From positions 1 through 64,000 of the forward strand of contig JACKHN010000029.1 in assembly GCA_020638975.1 (NCBI GenBank): a stretch of DNA of 64,000 bases, read 5' to 3'. Of this stretch, positions 27,122-36,163 are shown piece by piece; positions within the stretch are counted from its first letter, which is position 1, and each line of letters begins with the position of its first letter. A model generated the notes under the pieces. The model did no database searches. It was not told where the DNA came from and was given only the letters and a program-made list of their open reading frames with translations. Both the position numbers and the translations under genes were made by a program. Source of the stretch: Planctomycetaceae bacterium. GTDB taxonomy: Bacteria; Planctomycetota; Planctomycetia; Pirellulales; Pirellulaceae.

Positions 27122-27397
27122 CTAATTCAATACGACGGGACCGCATTCGGCGTACAATCCAGCCAATTCCGCTTCGAGTTCCCGCTGAAGAGATGCGGAA
27201 TCGACTTTAACGGTTGGCTCAAACGTGCCGTGAGGCATTGATCTTGAGTCCGCGATTTCAAAGCTGATTCGACGAATCGCGGCAGCGGTGGCTCGATCCG
27301 TCAGTGTGTGCCTTGCTCGAATTGAATTTGTTTCGTCGGGAGTGCAGGCGGACTCCAGTTCAATGACACCGACGATGCGGTGGCTCGCATACGGCAT
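27122..27397 (-). CDS. Small hypothetical protein
   Basis: A 91-residue frame with ATG 27397 preceded by AGGA at a workable distance. The sequence MPYASHRIVGVIELESACTP, followed by an Arg/Ala-rich helix and an acidic C-terminal helix, matches no family I know. No signal or membrane segment. It lies between proC and atpC on the same strand, 185 bp beyond the atpC stop, so it could be read through from the ATP synthase operon. It could also be a chance frame. The 26922-27121 gap downstream shows nothing. Confidence 0.4.
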   Translation of the reverse strand: MPYASHRIVGVIELESACTPDETNSIRARHTLTDRATAAAIRRISFEIADSRSMPHGTFEPTVKVDSASLQRELEAELAGLYAECGPVVLN

Positions 27398-27582
27398 AGG
27401 TGACGTCCTAAGAAAGAAAGTTGCTGGGACGCGATGAAGACTAGCTATTTTCTTCGGCTGGCCATTCAGTGAACTGGAACGATTGGAGAGGGCCGGCGAA
27501 CGAATCAGCCAAGCATGCGAACACGGATACGCTCTAGACGGAATGGAACGGTCGTGCCGTTGTCGACACGACGGCTCGCCAC

Positions 27583-27981
27583 TTACTTGCTGCGTTCGGC
27601 AACGTGAATCTGTGCGCGTGCTTGAACAACCAAGCGATCTCGCAGCGCGAGTTCATCATCGGTCGTCGCTCGTCGCTTGTTAGCGGCCGCAAGTTGTTCA
27701 CGTGCTGCGGCAGCGTCGAGATTAGTACCGAGAACCGCTCGGTTGGTCAGAATCGAGACAACATTATCAGCAACCTGAACGAATCCACCATCGACATAGT
27801 ATCGCGTCTCTTTGCCACCAGCACGAATCCGCATCTCGCCGTAGCCCAGTCGCCCAATCATTGGACTGTGCCCCGGCAAGATCCCGATCTCGCCGTCATA
27901 AAGCGGCATCGCAACAAATTCCGCCTTCGTTTCGAGGGCGGTCTTTTCGGGTGTGACGACTATGCAGTTTAGTTCGGCCAT
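27583..27981 (-). CDS. atpC: ATP synthase epsilon subunit
   Basis: A 132-residue epsilon subunit of the F1 central stalk, coupling rotation and inhibiting ATP hydrolysis. It opens LNCIVVTPEKTALETKAEFV, has the conserved GEIGILPGHSPMIGRLGYGEMRI beta-sandwich region and YYVDGGFVQVADNVVSILT, and ends in a helical hairpin. Last gene of the atp operon, 83 bp after atpD. Confidence 0.95.
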   Translation of the reverse strand: MAELNCIVVTPEKTALETKAEFVAMPLYDGEIGILPGHSPMIGRLGYGEMRIRAGGKETRYYVDGGFVQVADNVVSILTNRAVLGTNLDAAAAREQLAAANKRRATTDDELALRDRLVVQARAQIHVAERSK

Positions 27982-28064
27982 GAATTTGTCCTTAGTCAGT
28001 CGTCATTCAACTTGCGCACTGCTTTGCAGCCCGTGGCGATCATCAAATGACCTATGACTGATTA

Positions 28065-29510
28065 CTACTTGGCTTTCGCCGCCATCTTCTTCGCTTGCTC
28101 TTCTGCTTGCTCAATCACGCCGACGTACATGAAAGATTGTTCGGGCAAATGATCCCACTTGCCGTCACAGATTTCCTCGAAGCTACGTATTGTCTCTTCC
28201 AACTTCGTGAACTCACCGGATTTCCCGGTGAACACTTCTGCCACATAGAACGGCTGCGACAGGAAGCGTTCGATGCGACGAGCGCGATGGACGATCAACT
28301 TGTCCTCTTCGCTCAACTCGTCCACACCCAGAATCGCGATGATGTCTTGAAGCTCACGATAGCGTTGTAGCGTCGTTTGAACGCGCCGAGCGATATTGTA
28401 ATGCCGATTGCCGACGTACTGCGGATCAAGGATGCGGCTGTTCGACGCCAGCGGGTCCACCGCCGGATAGATACCCTTTTCCGAGATCGATCGCTCCAGA
28501 TAGAGGAACGCGTCCAACTGACCGAACGCGGTGGCAGGTGCCGGGTCGGTCGGATCGTCCGCAGGAACGTAAACGGCTTGCACCGATGTAATAGCACCTT
28601 TGCTCGTCGAAGCGATCCGCTCTTGCAAGGCACCCATTTCCGTCGCCAAAGTCGGTTGATAACCCACTGCCGAAGGCATACGACCGAGCAACGCCGACAC
28701 TTCGCTTCCCGCTTGCGAGAAACGGAAAATGTTGTCGACGAACAGCAGCGTATCTTTTCCCGTCGTATCGCGGAAATACTCAGCCATCGTGAGTGCCGAT
28801 AGCGCGACGCGGAGACGGGCTCCTGGTGGCTCGTTCATCTGGCCGAAGACCATCGCCGTTTGCTCGATAACGCTGCGACCCGTGTCGCCGATCTGCGCTT
28901 CCTGCATTTCCAGCCACAGGTCGGTTCCTTCACGCGTTCGCTCGCCGACGCCAGCGAATACGGAGTAGCCACCGTGTTCGCGAGCGATACGAGCAATCAA
29001 CTCCGTGAGAATAACTGTCTTACCAAGACCAGCACCACCGAACAGACCCGCTTTACCACCGCGAACGAATGGTGTCAGCAAGTCGACCACCTTAATTCCG
29101 GTCTCGAACAACTCGGTGCTTGTCGACAGTTCACTAACCTGAGGTGCCTTTCGATGGATCGGCAAACGCACTTTGGCGTTGACGTCACCGCGACCGTCGA
29201 CCGGGTTACCGAGCATATTGAAAACGCGCCCGAGTGTTTCTTCGCCGACAGGAACCGTCACGGGAGCCCCTGTATCGACGCACTCATGGCCGCGGACCAT
29301 ACCGTCTGTGCTTCCCAGCGCGACACAGCGTACGCGTCCACCGCCCAGATGCTGCTGAATTTCGCCGGTCAGGTCGAGCTTTACGCCCTTGTGTTCGCTG
29401 ACGACTTTCACCGCGTTGTAGATTGGCGGCAAGTTCGCTTCGTCGAACTGCGCGTCAAACGTCGATCCGATCACTTGGGTAATGCGACCCACTGCTGTTG
29501 CTGTAGCCAT
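28065..29510 (-). CDS. atpD: ATP synthase beta subunit
   Basis: A 481-residue catalytic F1 subunit. The Walker A is GGAGLGKTVILTELI (Leu where Val is commoner), followed by the GERTREG loop with the catalytic Glu, the LLFVDNIFRF Walker B, the YVPADDPTDPAP segment and the C-terminal DELSEEDK motif. Length and all catalytic residues are normal. Separated by 71 bp from atpG; the spacer has a short TTTTCAG-containing direct repeat (29516-29547). Confidence 0.97.
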   Translation of the reverse strand: MATATAVGRITQVIGSTFDAQFDEANLPPIYNAVKVVSEHKGVKLDLTGEIQQHLGGGRVRCVALGSTDGMVRGHECVDTGAPVTVPVGEETLGRVFNMLGNPVDGRGDVNAKVRLPIHRKAPQVSELSTSTELFETGIKVVDLLTPFVRGGKAGLFGGAGLGKTVILTELIARIAREHGGYSVFAGVGERTREGTDLWLEMQEAQIGDTGRSVIEQTAMVFGQMNEPPGARLRVALSALTMAEYFRDTTGKDTLLFVDNIFRFSQAGSEVSALLGRMPSAVGYQPTLATEMGALQERIASTSKGAITSVQAVYVPADDPTDPAPATAFGQLDAFLYLERSISEKGIYPAVDPLASNSRILDPQYVGNRHYNIARRVQTTLQRYRELQDIIAILGVDELSEEDKLIVHRARRIERFLSQPFYVAEVFTGKSGEFTKLEETIRSFEEICDGKWDHLPEQSFMYVGVIEQAEEQAKKMAAKAK

Positions 29511-29581
29511 GGCTTTTGGTTTTCAGTTCCGGTTTTCAGTTTTCGTTTGTTCGATGCAAAACATTCAGTCTTGAACGTTCG

Positions 29582-30475
29582 CTACTTCTTCAGGGCTTCG
29601 ACGCCCCCAATGATTTCCATAATCTCGCCGGTGATTTGCGATTGGCGAGCTCGGTTGTACGTCATCGAAAGTTGTTTGATCATTTCACCAGCGTTTTCCG
29701 TCGCCGCTTTCATTGCGACCATTCGAGCGATCTGTTCGCTAACCGCAGCATCGAGGAAGCACTTGAATAGCTTGACTTTGAAGCTGGTCGGGACGACTTC
29801 CTCGAGAATGCTCTCGGCAGACGGGAGGAACTCGTACATCGACTCGCCAGTCGTCACTTCCTTAACCGCCGCGTCGCTGTCCGCTCCTTCGATACCGCCG
29901 AGCGGAAGCAATGTTTCGACAATGGCTTCCTGTCTTCCAATGCTCACGAATCGCGTGTAGGCAACGTCGAGTCGATCAAGTCGCCCGGCTGCGTATTCTT
30001 CCAAGTATCGATTGGCAATGACCTCCACTTCGGCGAAGCGTGGTTGATCGTCAAAGTTCAAGAACTTTTCGTCGGGCTCAATGTCACGAAACTGCAACGC
30101 CGAAATGCCTCGCTTGCCAGAGACTTCCAACCTGAGTTTCGAGACCGAAGCCTTCAATTCGCTATGCCGAGGAATCGCTTGGCGAATGACGCCGCCGTTA
30201 TAGCCACCACACAGTCCGCGATTGCCAGTCAGGACCAAGAGCAGGGCACTGTTCGTTTCTTCGCGTGGCTCCATCAACGGATGTCGAACTTGTAAGCCGC
30301 TGGAGGCTAAGTCCGAGACGAGTTGAGTGATGCGTCGCGTGTAGGCGGTCGCAGCAGTCGCTCGATCCATCGCCTTCTTAAAACGGGCGGTGGCGATCAA
30401 CTCCATCGTGCGCGTGATCTTCCGAATGTTACGGACAGACTTGCGGCGTTTATCGAGTGCTCTGGCGTTGGCCAT
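29582..30475 (-). CDS. atpG: ATP synthase gamma subunit
   Basis: A 297-residue central-stalk subunit. The N-terminal helix RRKSVRNIRKITRTMELIATARFKKA and the C-terminal helix MTYNRARQSQITGEIMEIIGG, which form the rotor coiled coil, are intact. The TGNRGLCGGYN motif is present. Immediately preceded (2 bp) by the DUF4870 membrane protein, an unusual neighbour inside an atp operon. Confidence 0.96.
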   Translation of the reverse strand: MANARALDKRRKSVRNIRKITRTMELIATARFKKAMDRATAATAYTRRITQLVSDLASSGLQVRHPLMEPREETNSALLLVLTGNRGLCGGYNGGVIRQAIPRHSELKASVSKLRLEVSGKRGISALQFRDIEPDEKFLNFDDQPRFAEVEVIANRYLEEYAAGRLDRLDVAYTRFVSIGRQEAIVETLLPLGGIEGADSDAAVKEVTTGESMYEFLPSAESILEEVVPTSFKVKLFKCFLDAAVSEQIARMVAMKAATENAGEMIKQLSMTYNRARQSQITGEIMEIIGGVEALKK

Positions 30476-30477
30476 GA

Positions 30478-30849
30478 CTAGTTAATCATTCGGAAAGTGT
30501 AAGGATATCGATAATACTCGCCGCGGTTTGCCGCCATGCCTGCTTGAATGCTGTATACGATCGACATGATAAAGACGACAAGTATCAGTGGTATTCCGCA
30601 AACCGTAGCTGCCAGAACCAACGTAACAATGAACGCCGATAACTGAAAATTCAAAGCTTCTTTCGCTTGATCCTCAACGAATTCGGACGAGTCCCGCTTC
30701 AAGATCCAAATCACCAATGGCGCGACACACGACACACCAATGACAAAGGTCAAAAAGTAGGACAAGTGAGAAAGCATCCCCCAGGTTCTGTCGTCGCTGC
30801 TGAGCTCAAACTCACCTGACTTGACCGGAGGTACTTTGTCGGAGTCCAC
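30478..30849 (-). CDS. DUF4870-family membrane protein inside the atp operon
   Basis: A 123-residue protein with a short hydrophilic head (DDRTWGMLSHLSYF begins the domain), then three hydrophobic segments (about 27-50, 68-88 and 88-105), matching DUF4870: a charged loop KRDSSEFVEDQAKEALNFQ between the first and second helix, and a basic tail NRGEYYRYPYTFRMI. Function unknown in general. It is spaced 11 bp after atpA and 2 bp before atpG, so it must be cotranslated with F1 subunits. An assembly or membrane-association role is only a guess; chance insertion is possible. Confidence 0.88.
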   Translation of the reverse strand: MDSDKVPPVKSGEFELSSDDRTWGMLSHLSYFLTFVIGVSCVAPLVIWILKRDSSEFVEDQAKEALNFQLSAFIVTLVLAATVCGIPLILVVFIMSIVYSIQAGMAANRGEYYRYPYTFRMIN

Positions 30850-30860
30850 GAAATCAGCTC

Positions 30861-32399
30861 CTACTCCGCAGGCTTGTAACTCTTCTTAAACTCTTTGATC
30901 GCTTCGACGACAGCTTGCGTAGTTGGATCGGTATCCTTCTTCAGCGTGTCGCCCTTGTCCTTGTTCTCGTCGACCATCTTCCAAACGGCACTCTTCTGAT
31001 CTTGCATGAACTGCAGGAACGCGGCTTCCCAAGCTGGTACTTCGCTGACCGGAACATCGTCCAGATAGCCATGAATACCAGCATACAAGCTGAGCAGTTG
31101 GTCAACGACGTAAAGCGGTCTGTACTGGCCCTGCTTGAGCAACTCGACCATGCGGTAACCACGATCGAGCTGAGCTTGCGTTGCGGCGTCCAAATCGGTA
31201 CCCAGCTGGGCAAACGCCTCCAACTCGCGGAATGCGGCCAAGTCCAGACGCAAACCACCGGCGACGTTCTTCATCGCCTTGACCTGAGCAGCACCACCCA
31301 CACGGGATACCGAAATACCGACATTCATCGCCGGGCGAATACCTGCGAAGAACAAGTCGGGTTGCAGGTAGATCTGACCGTCCGTGATCGAAATCACGTT
31401 TGTGGGAATGTAAGCGGAAACTTCGCCTTCCAGCGTCTCGATGATCGGCAACGACGTAATCGAACCGCCACCCAGTGCATCAGAAAGCTTTGACGAACGT
31501 TCGAGCAATCGGCTATGGCAATAGAACACGTCACCCGGGAACGCTTCACGACCTGGTGGACGCCGCATGAGCAGCGACAACTCTCGATAGGCCACCGCTT
31601 GCTTTGACAAATCGTCGTACACGATCAGAGCGTGCTCGCCGTTCCACATGAAGTACTCAGCCATCGCCGTACCGGCGTAGGGCGCAACATACTGCAGCGG
31701 AGCGGGCGAACTCGCACCGGAAACGATGACCGTCGTATACTCCATCGCCCCCTGCTCTTCGAGGATTTTGATGACACCAGCGACAGACGAATCCTTCTGT
31801 CCGATGGCAACATAGAAACACTTCACGCCCGAATTCTTTTGATTCAGAATCGCATCGATGGCAACAGCCGTTTTGCCCGTCTTGCGGTCGCCGATGATCA
31901 ACTCGCGTTGACCACGACCAATCGGCGTCATCGCATCGACGGCTTTGATGCCAGTCTGCAAGGGCTGAGTAACTGGTTGACGCTCGGAAACGCCAGCTGC
32001 GATCACTTCCACCGGGCGACTCTCGGTAGACGCCACAGGACCTTTACCGTCCAGTGGGTTCCCCAGCGGATCAAGCACGCGACCAATAACCGCTTCACCG
32101 ACGGGCACCGAGAGCAGTCGACCAAGGGCGCGAACTTCGTCGCCTTCTTTGATCGACAAGTAATCACCGAGAATAATCAAGCCGACGCTATTCTCTTCCA
32201 AGTTAAAGGCCAAGCCGCGAGTTCCGTTAGGAAACTCGACCATCTCGTTGGCCATCACGCCGGACAGGCCGTGAACTCGAGCGATACCGTCGCCGACTTC
32301 CAACACCGTGCCGACTTCGCGAACGTCGATGTTGCTGTCGTACTGTTCGATCTCCGCCTGCAAGACCGAGGCGATTTCATCCGCATTGAACTTCGTCAT
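30861..32399 (-). CDS. atpA: ATP synthase alpha subunit
   Basis: A 512-residue non-catalytic nucleotide-binding F1 subunit. GDRKTGKTAVAIDAI is the P-loop (Lys where Gln is usual), with ALIVYDDLSKQAVAYRE, the arginine-finger region (VGISVSRVGGAAQVKAMK) and the RPPGREAFPGDVFY stretch intact. The N-terminal delta-binding segment (SVLQAEIEQY) is present, which fits the adjacent atpH. Start is ATG 32399, 30 bp from atpH. Confidence 0.97.
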   Translation of the reverse strand: MTKFNADEIASVLQAEIEQYDSNIDVREVGTVLEVGDGIARVHGLSGVMANEMVEFPNGTRGLAFNLEENSVGLIILGDYLSIKEGDEVRALGRLLSVPVGEAVIGRVLDPLGNPLDGKGPVASTESRPVEVIAAGVSERQPVTQPLQTGIKAVDAMTPIGRGQRELIIGDRKTGKTAVAIDAILNQKNSGVKCFYVAIGQKDSSVAGVIKILEEQGAMEYTTVIVSGASSPAPLQYVAPYAGTAMAEYFMWNGEHALIVYDDLSKQAVAYRELSLLMRRPPGREAFPGDVFYCHSRLLERSSKLSDALGGGSITSLPIIETLEGEVSAYIPTNVISITDGQIYLQPDLFFAGIRPAMNVGISVSRVGGAAQVKAMKNVAGGLRLDLAAFRELEAFAQLGTDLDAATQAQLDRGYRMVELLKQGQYRPLYVVDQLLSLYAGIHGYLDDVPVSEVPAWEAAFLQFMQDQKSAVWKMVDENKDKGDTLKKDTDPTTQAVVEAIKEFKKSYKPAE

Positions 32400-32429
32400 C
32401 AGTAGTATCCGATTCTGTGTCTATATGAT

Positions 32430-33053
32430 TCAGTCGGCCAAGGCGAAGCGGTCTGGGTTGTCCCGCAACTGCTGGCCGGTTTTGGATAACAATTCGTCCT
32501 TCAATCGAACAAGTCGGTTCGCAACACTTGCGTCGTAAACCGTGTCGCCAATCCGCAGCTTGACACCACCAATTAGCTCACTGTCGACATCGACTTGCAA
32601 ATCGACGTCTTTTCCGAGCAACGCTTTCAAGCGGTTTACGATCAGGTCGATCGACTCTTGATTTGGTGGTTGCGCCGCGGTCAGCAAGACCTCCACGCGC
32701 CCTCGCAAATCGTTCAACTGCTGTCGGACTGCCTGTCGAATAGCTCGCAAACAATCAAAGCGCCCGTGACGAGCGACCACTTTCAGAAAGTTAAGCAACT
32801 CGACGGAAACTTTCCCGCCCAGCGACTTATCAAGCATCGCAGTCTTCGCTTCGGCGGCAACTCGGGGCGAAACGAGCGTTGATTCGAGGCTTGGCAAATT
32901 CGCCATCACATCGTCGATGAACGAATTCAACTCGTCTGCTACCAGTTCGGCGTTGCCAGCTTTTTCGGCAGCTCCCAACAGAGCCTTGGCGTAAACGCCG
33001 CCAAGATACTGTTGGCCGGTGTCGAATATCGCTTTTTCACGAGCTTGCGTCAT
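32430..33053 (-). CDS. atpH: ATP synthase delta subunit
   Basis: A 207-residue peripheral-stalk subunit (OSCP type), slightly longer than the common ~180. A helical N-terminal domain (TGQQYLGGVYAKALLGAAE) is followed by a C-terminal domain with IGGVKLRIGDTVYDASVANRL, the family signature. It links subunit b to alpha. 37 bp after atpF. Confidence 0.93.
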   Translation of the reverse strand: MTQAREKAIFDTGQQYLGGVYAKALLGAAEKAGNAELVADELNSFIDDVMANLPSLESTLVSPRVAAEAKTAMLDKSLGGKVSVELLNFLKVVARHGRFDCLRAIRQAVRQQLNDLRGRVEVLLTAAQPPNQESIDLIVNRLKALLGKDVDLQVDVDSELIGGVKLRIGDTVYDASVANRLVRLKDELLSKTGQQLRDNPDRFALAD

Positions 33054-33090
33054 TTCGCTCTCAGATCAGCTAATGCTGCCTCGAAGTAAA

Positions 33091-33903
33091 TCAGTTGCGG
33101 CTCGGCAATTGATCCATGGCTTCACGAATCAACTGCGAGTGATCTTCCGCCTTGAGTTGCTGACGAACGATGCGGCCCGCCAGATTCACGGCCAAGTCAA
33201 CACTCTTCTCGGTCATTTCCTGCAAGGCCACATTCTTTGCTGTCTGGATATCTTCAATCGCCCGCTGGCGTTGACGATCTGCAGCGGCTTGGGCCTCGGC
33301 AACAATTCGATCCTTGGCCGATTCCGCATCCTTGCGAGCTTGGGCAACCAACTCACGAGCCTCCTCGCCAGCCGCAGCCAGCTTGGCCTCGTATTGCTTC
33401 AATTGCTGGGCCGCTTTTTCCTGACCTTGCTTTGCCTCTTCGATCATCGCAGCGATTGACTCCTCGCGTTGATCGAGACCCGCCGTAACCGGCCCCCAGG
33501 CAAATTTCCCGAGAATCAGCAACAAGCAGAAGAATACCACGAACGTCCAAATCGCCAGATCACTTCTGAACTGACTAGGGTCGTTAAGCTGCGGCCCTGC
33601 ATTCATGTGACTGAGGTCCGTCGAATCGTGATGGGCATCATGATCGCCACCATGTGCATCGTGCTCGGCAACTCCATGACCACCCGCAGTCTCGCCATGC
33701 TCTTCGGGAGCAGCATGATCGGCCGCGACATCGGCATGGGAGTCTGACTTATGTTCAGAGTCCCCGCCAGCCTTGGCGGAATCTACAGCGACTGATGTCG
33801 TTACCGACTCAGCAGGCGATTCCTTCGGAGTGTCGTCCGCCATCAGCGACGCCGACACCAACAAAGCACAAACGACAGTCAGACCAGCGACAAATCGATA
33901 CAT
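33091..33903 (-). CDS. atpF: ATP synthase b subunit with exported His-rich head
   Basis: ATG 33903 starts a 270-residue protein with a signal-peptide-like head (MYRFVAGLTVVCALLVSASLMA). An acidic and histidine-rich low-complexity region follows, with eleven His between about 51 and 99 (for example EHDAHGGDHDAHHD). Next come the single membrane helix (about 117-138) and the long charged coiled coil of subunit b (EESIAAMIEEAKQGQEKAAQQLK and on), ending VRQQLKAEDHSQLIREAMDQL. A longer open frame to 34002 lacks a better start. Ordinary b subunits are about 160 residues with almost nothing before the helix. The head would face away from the cytoplasm, and if it is cleaved the stator would gain a free His-rich tail. 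Confidence 0.92.
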   Translation of the reverse strand: MYRFVAGLTVVCALLVSASLMADDTPKESPAESVTTSVAVDSAKAGGDSEHKSDSHADVAADHAAPEEHGETAGGHGVAEHDAHGGDHDAHHDSTDLSHMNAGPQLNDPSQFRSDLAIWTFVVFFCLLLILGKFAWGPVTAGLDQREESIAAMIEEAKQGQEKAAQQLKQYEAKLAAAGEEARELVAQARKDAESAKDRIVAEAQAAADRQRQRAIEDIQTAKNVALQEMTEKSVDLAVNLAGRIVRQQLKAEDHSQLIREAMDQLPSRN

Positions 33904-33958
33904 CGACCTTAGCCTCTTGATTGCTCGTAGGAAACCGAAAGCCCAGGAGAGCAACCGA

Positions 33959-34267
33959 CTAGCTCGCCCAGGGATTCTGTTGCGAACAAATGAACAACGC
34001 ATAGAAGGTAAAACCCTCGATTAACGCTGCCGCAATAATCATCGCGGTCTGAATACTACCTGCAACTTCGGGTTGGCGCGACATGCCTTCGTAAGCAGCA
34101 GTTGCCAACTTACCAATTCCGTAAGCGGCACCCATCGTTACCAGGCCCGCACCGAGCGCTCCAGAAAACTCGACAAAGGACCGGCCGCTTCCTTGGGCCG
34201 CCGCCGGAGCGACGAACAGAAGAGCAACGCCAACGCTCGTAGCAGCAATCTTCAAAAAACCTTTCAC
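33959..34267 (-). CDS. atpE: ATP synthase c subunit with leader peptide
   Basis: A 102-residue proteolipid. A 24-residue leader (MKGFLKIAATSVGVALLFVA, then PAAAQG) precedes the c-ring hairpin: helix 1 GALGAGLVTMGAAYGIGKLA, polar loop SRQPE, and helix 2 with the ion-binding Glu84 in IIAAALIEGFTFYAL. The Na+-specific ligand pattern is not seen, so proton coupling is likely. Leader peptides on c subunits exist in some lineages. 48 bp after atpB. Confidence 0.94.
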   Translation of the reverse strand: MKGFLKIAATSVGVALLFVAPAAAQGSGRSFVEFSGALGAGLVTMGAAYGIGKLATAAYEGMSRQPEVAGSIQTAMIIAAALIEGFTFYALFICSQQNPWAS

Positions 34268-34315
34268 TGACCAGTCTCCTCATTTCATGTAGGCTGTGGA
34301 CCGTTATCCAGCCAA

Positions 34316-35536
34316 TTAGTGATGGTGAATCGCCGCACCGATAAACAATGCGGACAAAAATGTAAAAATGTACGCCTGCAGAAAGGCGACAAACAGCTCT
34401 AAGCAACTAATCAACGTTGCTCCAATCACGGAAATCGGAGCAACAACTCCCCAATACTCACTCGCTGCACCTTCAAGACTAAAGGCCATCATCATGATCG
34501 CCAGCAGCACAATGTGCCCAGCAACCATGTTCGCCAAGAGACGAATCGACAACACGAGATGCTTGATCAACAACCCAAGCAACTCAATTGCCAGAATCAT
34601 GGGCTTCAAGACAATCGCAATTGGAAGCGGCAAATCCATGCCGGGAATCTGATTCAAAAAGAACCCAACGAACCCAAACTTCTGCATACCACAGACGATC
34701 ACCGTACTGAACGTCACACACGCCAAACCGAACGTTACGCCCCAGGAACCCGTCGGGGCACCAACCCAAGGCAACATGCCGGACAAATTACAACCAAGAA
34801 TAAAGAAGAAGATCGTGAGCAGCAGCGGCACGAATCGATCACCGTCATGCGAACCTATCGCAGGCCGAGCCACCTGATCCCGCACAAAGACAACAAACAC
34901 TTCAAGCAGATTCCAGAGTCGCCCTCGGGGACGCTCGCCAGACTCAACCTGACGACCAAGCCAAGCGAAAATCACCCACAGAATCAGGGCAATCGCCACT
35001 TCGATGATCATGAATCGCGAAATCGCGAAGCCGCTTTCCTTCTCGTAGAAGTTACGCAACTCGCCGAATGGCTGCGGGATCAGAATCTTGCCACTCAAAT
35101 GCTTGTTGTAGGCATGAATCGTTTCTGGCGACCAATTGATCGTCGGATCTTTCTTAAAGATCGCGACAGCTTCTTCGCCACCAGCACGCTCCTTTGCCGC
35201 TTCCCACTGAGCACCGCCACTCAACTTTGCGGTCGTAGCAAACCAATCACGATAGTCTTCGTGCTGCTCAAGGAACTTATCGAACGGCTTTCCCTCATTC
35301 GCGTGATCGTGCTTCCACTCTTCGTATTCATGTAGCAGATCAGACTTCGGCCCAACACTTGGATTCAGCTTTGCAAATTCGTCGTACAGACGCTCCGCTT
35401 CCCAAGCCTGAAACTGGGGATCAAGCTGGACCCACAAGGTGGGGAAATCAGCTTTACTTGCGTAGTGCCGAGGCAAAAGACCCTTCGGAACTTCGAAGTA
35501 GTAACTGTCCTTGATATGCAGTATCGCAGATGCCAT
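34316..35536 (-). CDS. atpB: ATP synthase a subunit with ~170-residue N-terminal extension
   Basis: A 406-residue F0 a subunit (usual length about 240-290). The C-terminal 230 residues carry the standard helices, including NLSGMLPWVGAPTG and the essential Arg332 in LVLSIRLLANMVAGH, and the end helix ...FLQAYIFTFLSALFIGAA followed by three His. The first ~170 residues are hydrophilic, with a FEVPKGLLPR motif and many Trp/Glu/His, and should lie on the outer side of the membrane like other a-subunit N-termini. No start closer to the membrane part is signalled. Confidence 0.94.
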   Translation of the reverse strand: MASAILHIKDSYYFEVPKGLLPRHYASKADFPTLWVQLDPQFQAWEAERLYDEFAKLNPSVGPKSDLLHEYEEWKHDHANEGKPFDKFLEQHEDYRDWFATTAKLSGGAQWEAAKERAGGEEAVAIFKKDPTINWSPETIHAYNKHLSGKILIPQPFGELRNFYEKESGFAISRFMIIEVAIALILWVIFAWLGRQVESGERPRGRLWNLLEVFVVFVRDQVARPAIGSHDGDRFVPLLLTIFFFILGCNLSGMLPWVGAPTGSWGVTFGLACVTFSTVIVCGMQKFGFVGFFLNQIPGMDLPLPIAIVLKPMILAIELLGLLIKHLVLSIRLLANMVAGHIVLLAIMMMAFSLEGAASEYWGVVAPISVIGATLISCLELFVAFLQAYIFTFLSALFIGAAIHHH

Positions 35537-35545
35537 GAACTCGAC

Positions 35546-35983
35546 CTACGCCGCCTTTGAAACTTGTTCTTCCTTGAAGCCATTTACCAAGCGAACCGCT
35601 AACAGCGTTTCGACCAGCAGGCCGACCAGATAGAAGCCCACAATCATCCCGAATAACCCGGCTTCAGCAAGGGGCCCATTTACTTTCGTGAGCACGACGC
35701 CAACCCCCATCGGAATCGCCATCCGAAAGAGCATCGCCATTCCGACACCGTTGAAAGCCTGCTGAGGCTTGCGAAACAAATTAATGAAAACTAACGCCAC
35801 CAGCCCCGCACCAAGGCAGACCGCAGCCGCAATCGCCGCTGCCAAAACACCGGCCTGACCGTGAGATTCATGACCGAAGTAGGCAAAGGCGGGAAAGGCA
35901 ATCGCGAAAGCGCAAACCAGCAAGGCCACAGCGCGAGGCAAGCTGAACACTTTCGGACCGGAGGTAGGTGTGAGCTGACTCAA
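35546..35983 (-). CDS. ATP synthase protein I-like membrane protein
   Basis: A 145-residue, four-helix membrane protein at the head of the atp operon, 9 bp before atpB. Helices lie at about 17-36, 44-67, 80-100 and 107-132, with a positively charged tail. The position and hydropathy match AtpI, which assists c-ring assembly or Mg2+ transport; sequence similarity is loose, as usual for this family. The start is TTG 35983; no ATG is available in the frame before an upstream stop, and no clear ribosome site is visible. Confidence 0.7.
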   Translation of the reverse strand: MSQLTPTSGPKVFSLPRAVALLVCAFAIAFPAFAYFGHESHGQAGVLAAAIAAAVCLGAGLVALVFINLFRKPQQAFNGVGMAMLFRMAIPMGVGVVLTKVNGPLAEAGLFGMIVGFYLVGLLVETLLAVRLVNGFKEEQVSKAA

Positions 35984-36135
35984 ATCGAAACCAATATCGC
36001 CATACAGGCGGCTCTTCTAACCGAACGAGGCCAGGGAGACAGCCGTGCCTGCAAACGAGTCCACAGCTGTCAAACCAATGCAATTAAAAATCGCTCCAAG
36101 CGTTCAGAAACGCTAATTTGCCTGAAGTTGCCACA

Positions 36136-36163
36136 TTTATACCAGCACTGATTGCATGGTCAA
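36136..36163 (-). promoter_or_regulatory. Candidate promoter of the atp operon
   Basis: On the minus strand, TTGACC (36163-36158), a 16-nt spacer and TATAAA (36141-36136), about 150 nt before the first gene of the operon. It is the only good sigma-70-like pair I see in this interval on that strand. Confidence 0.45.
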
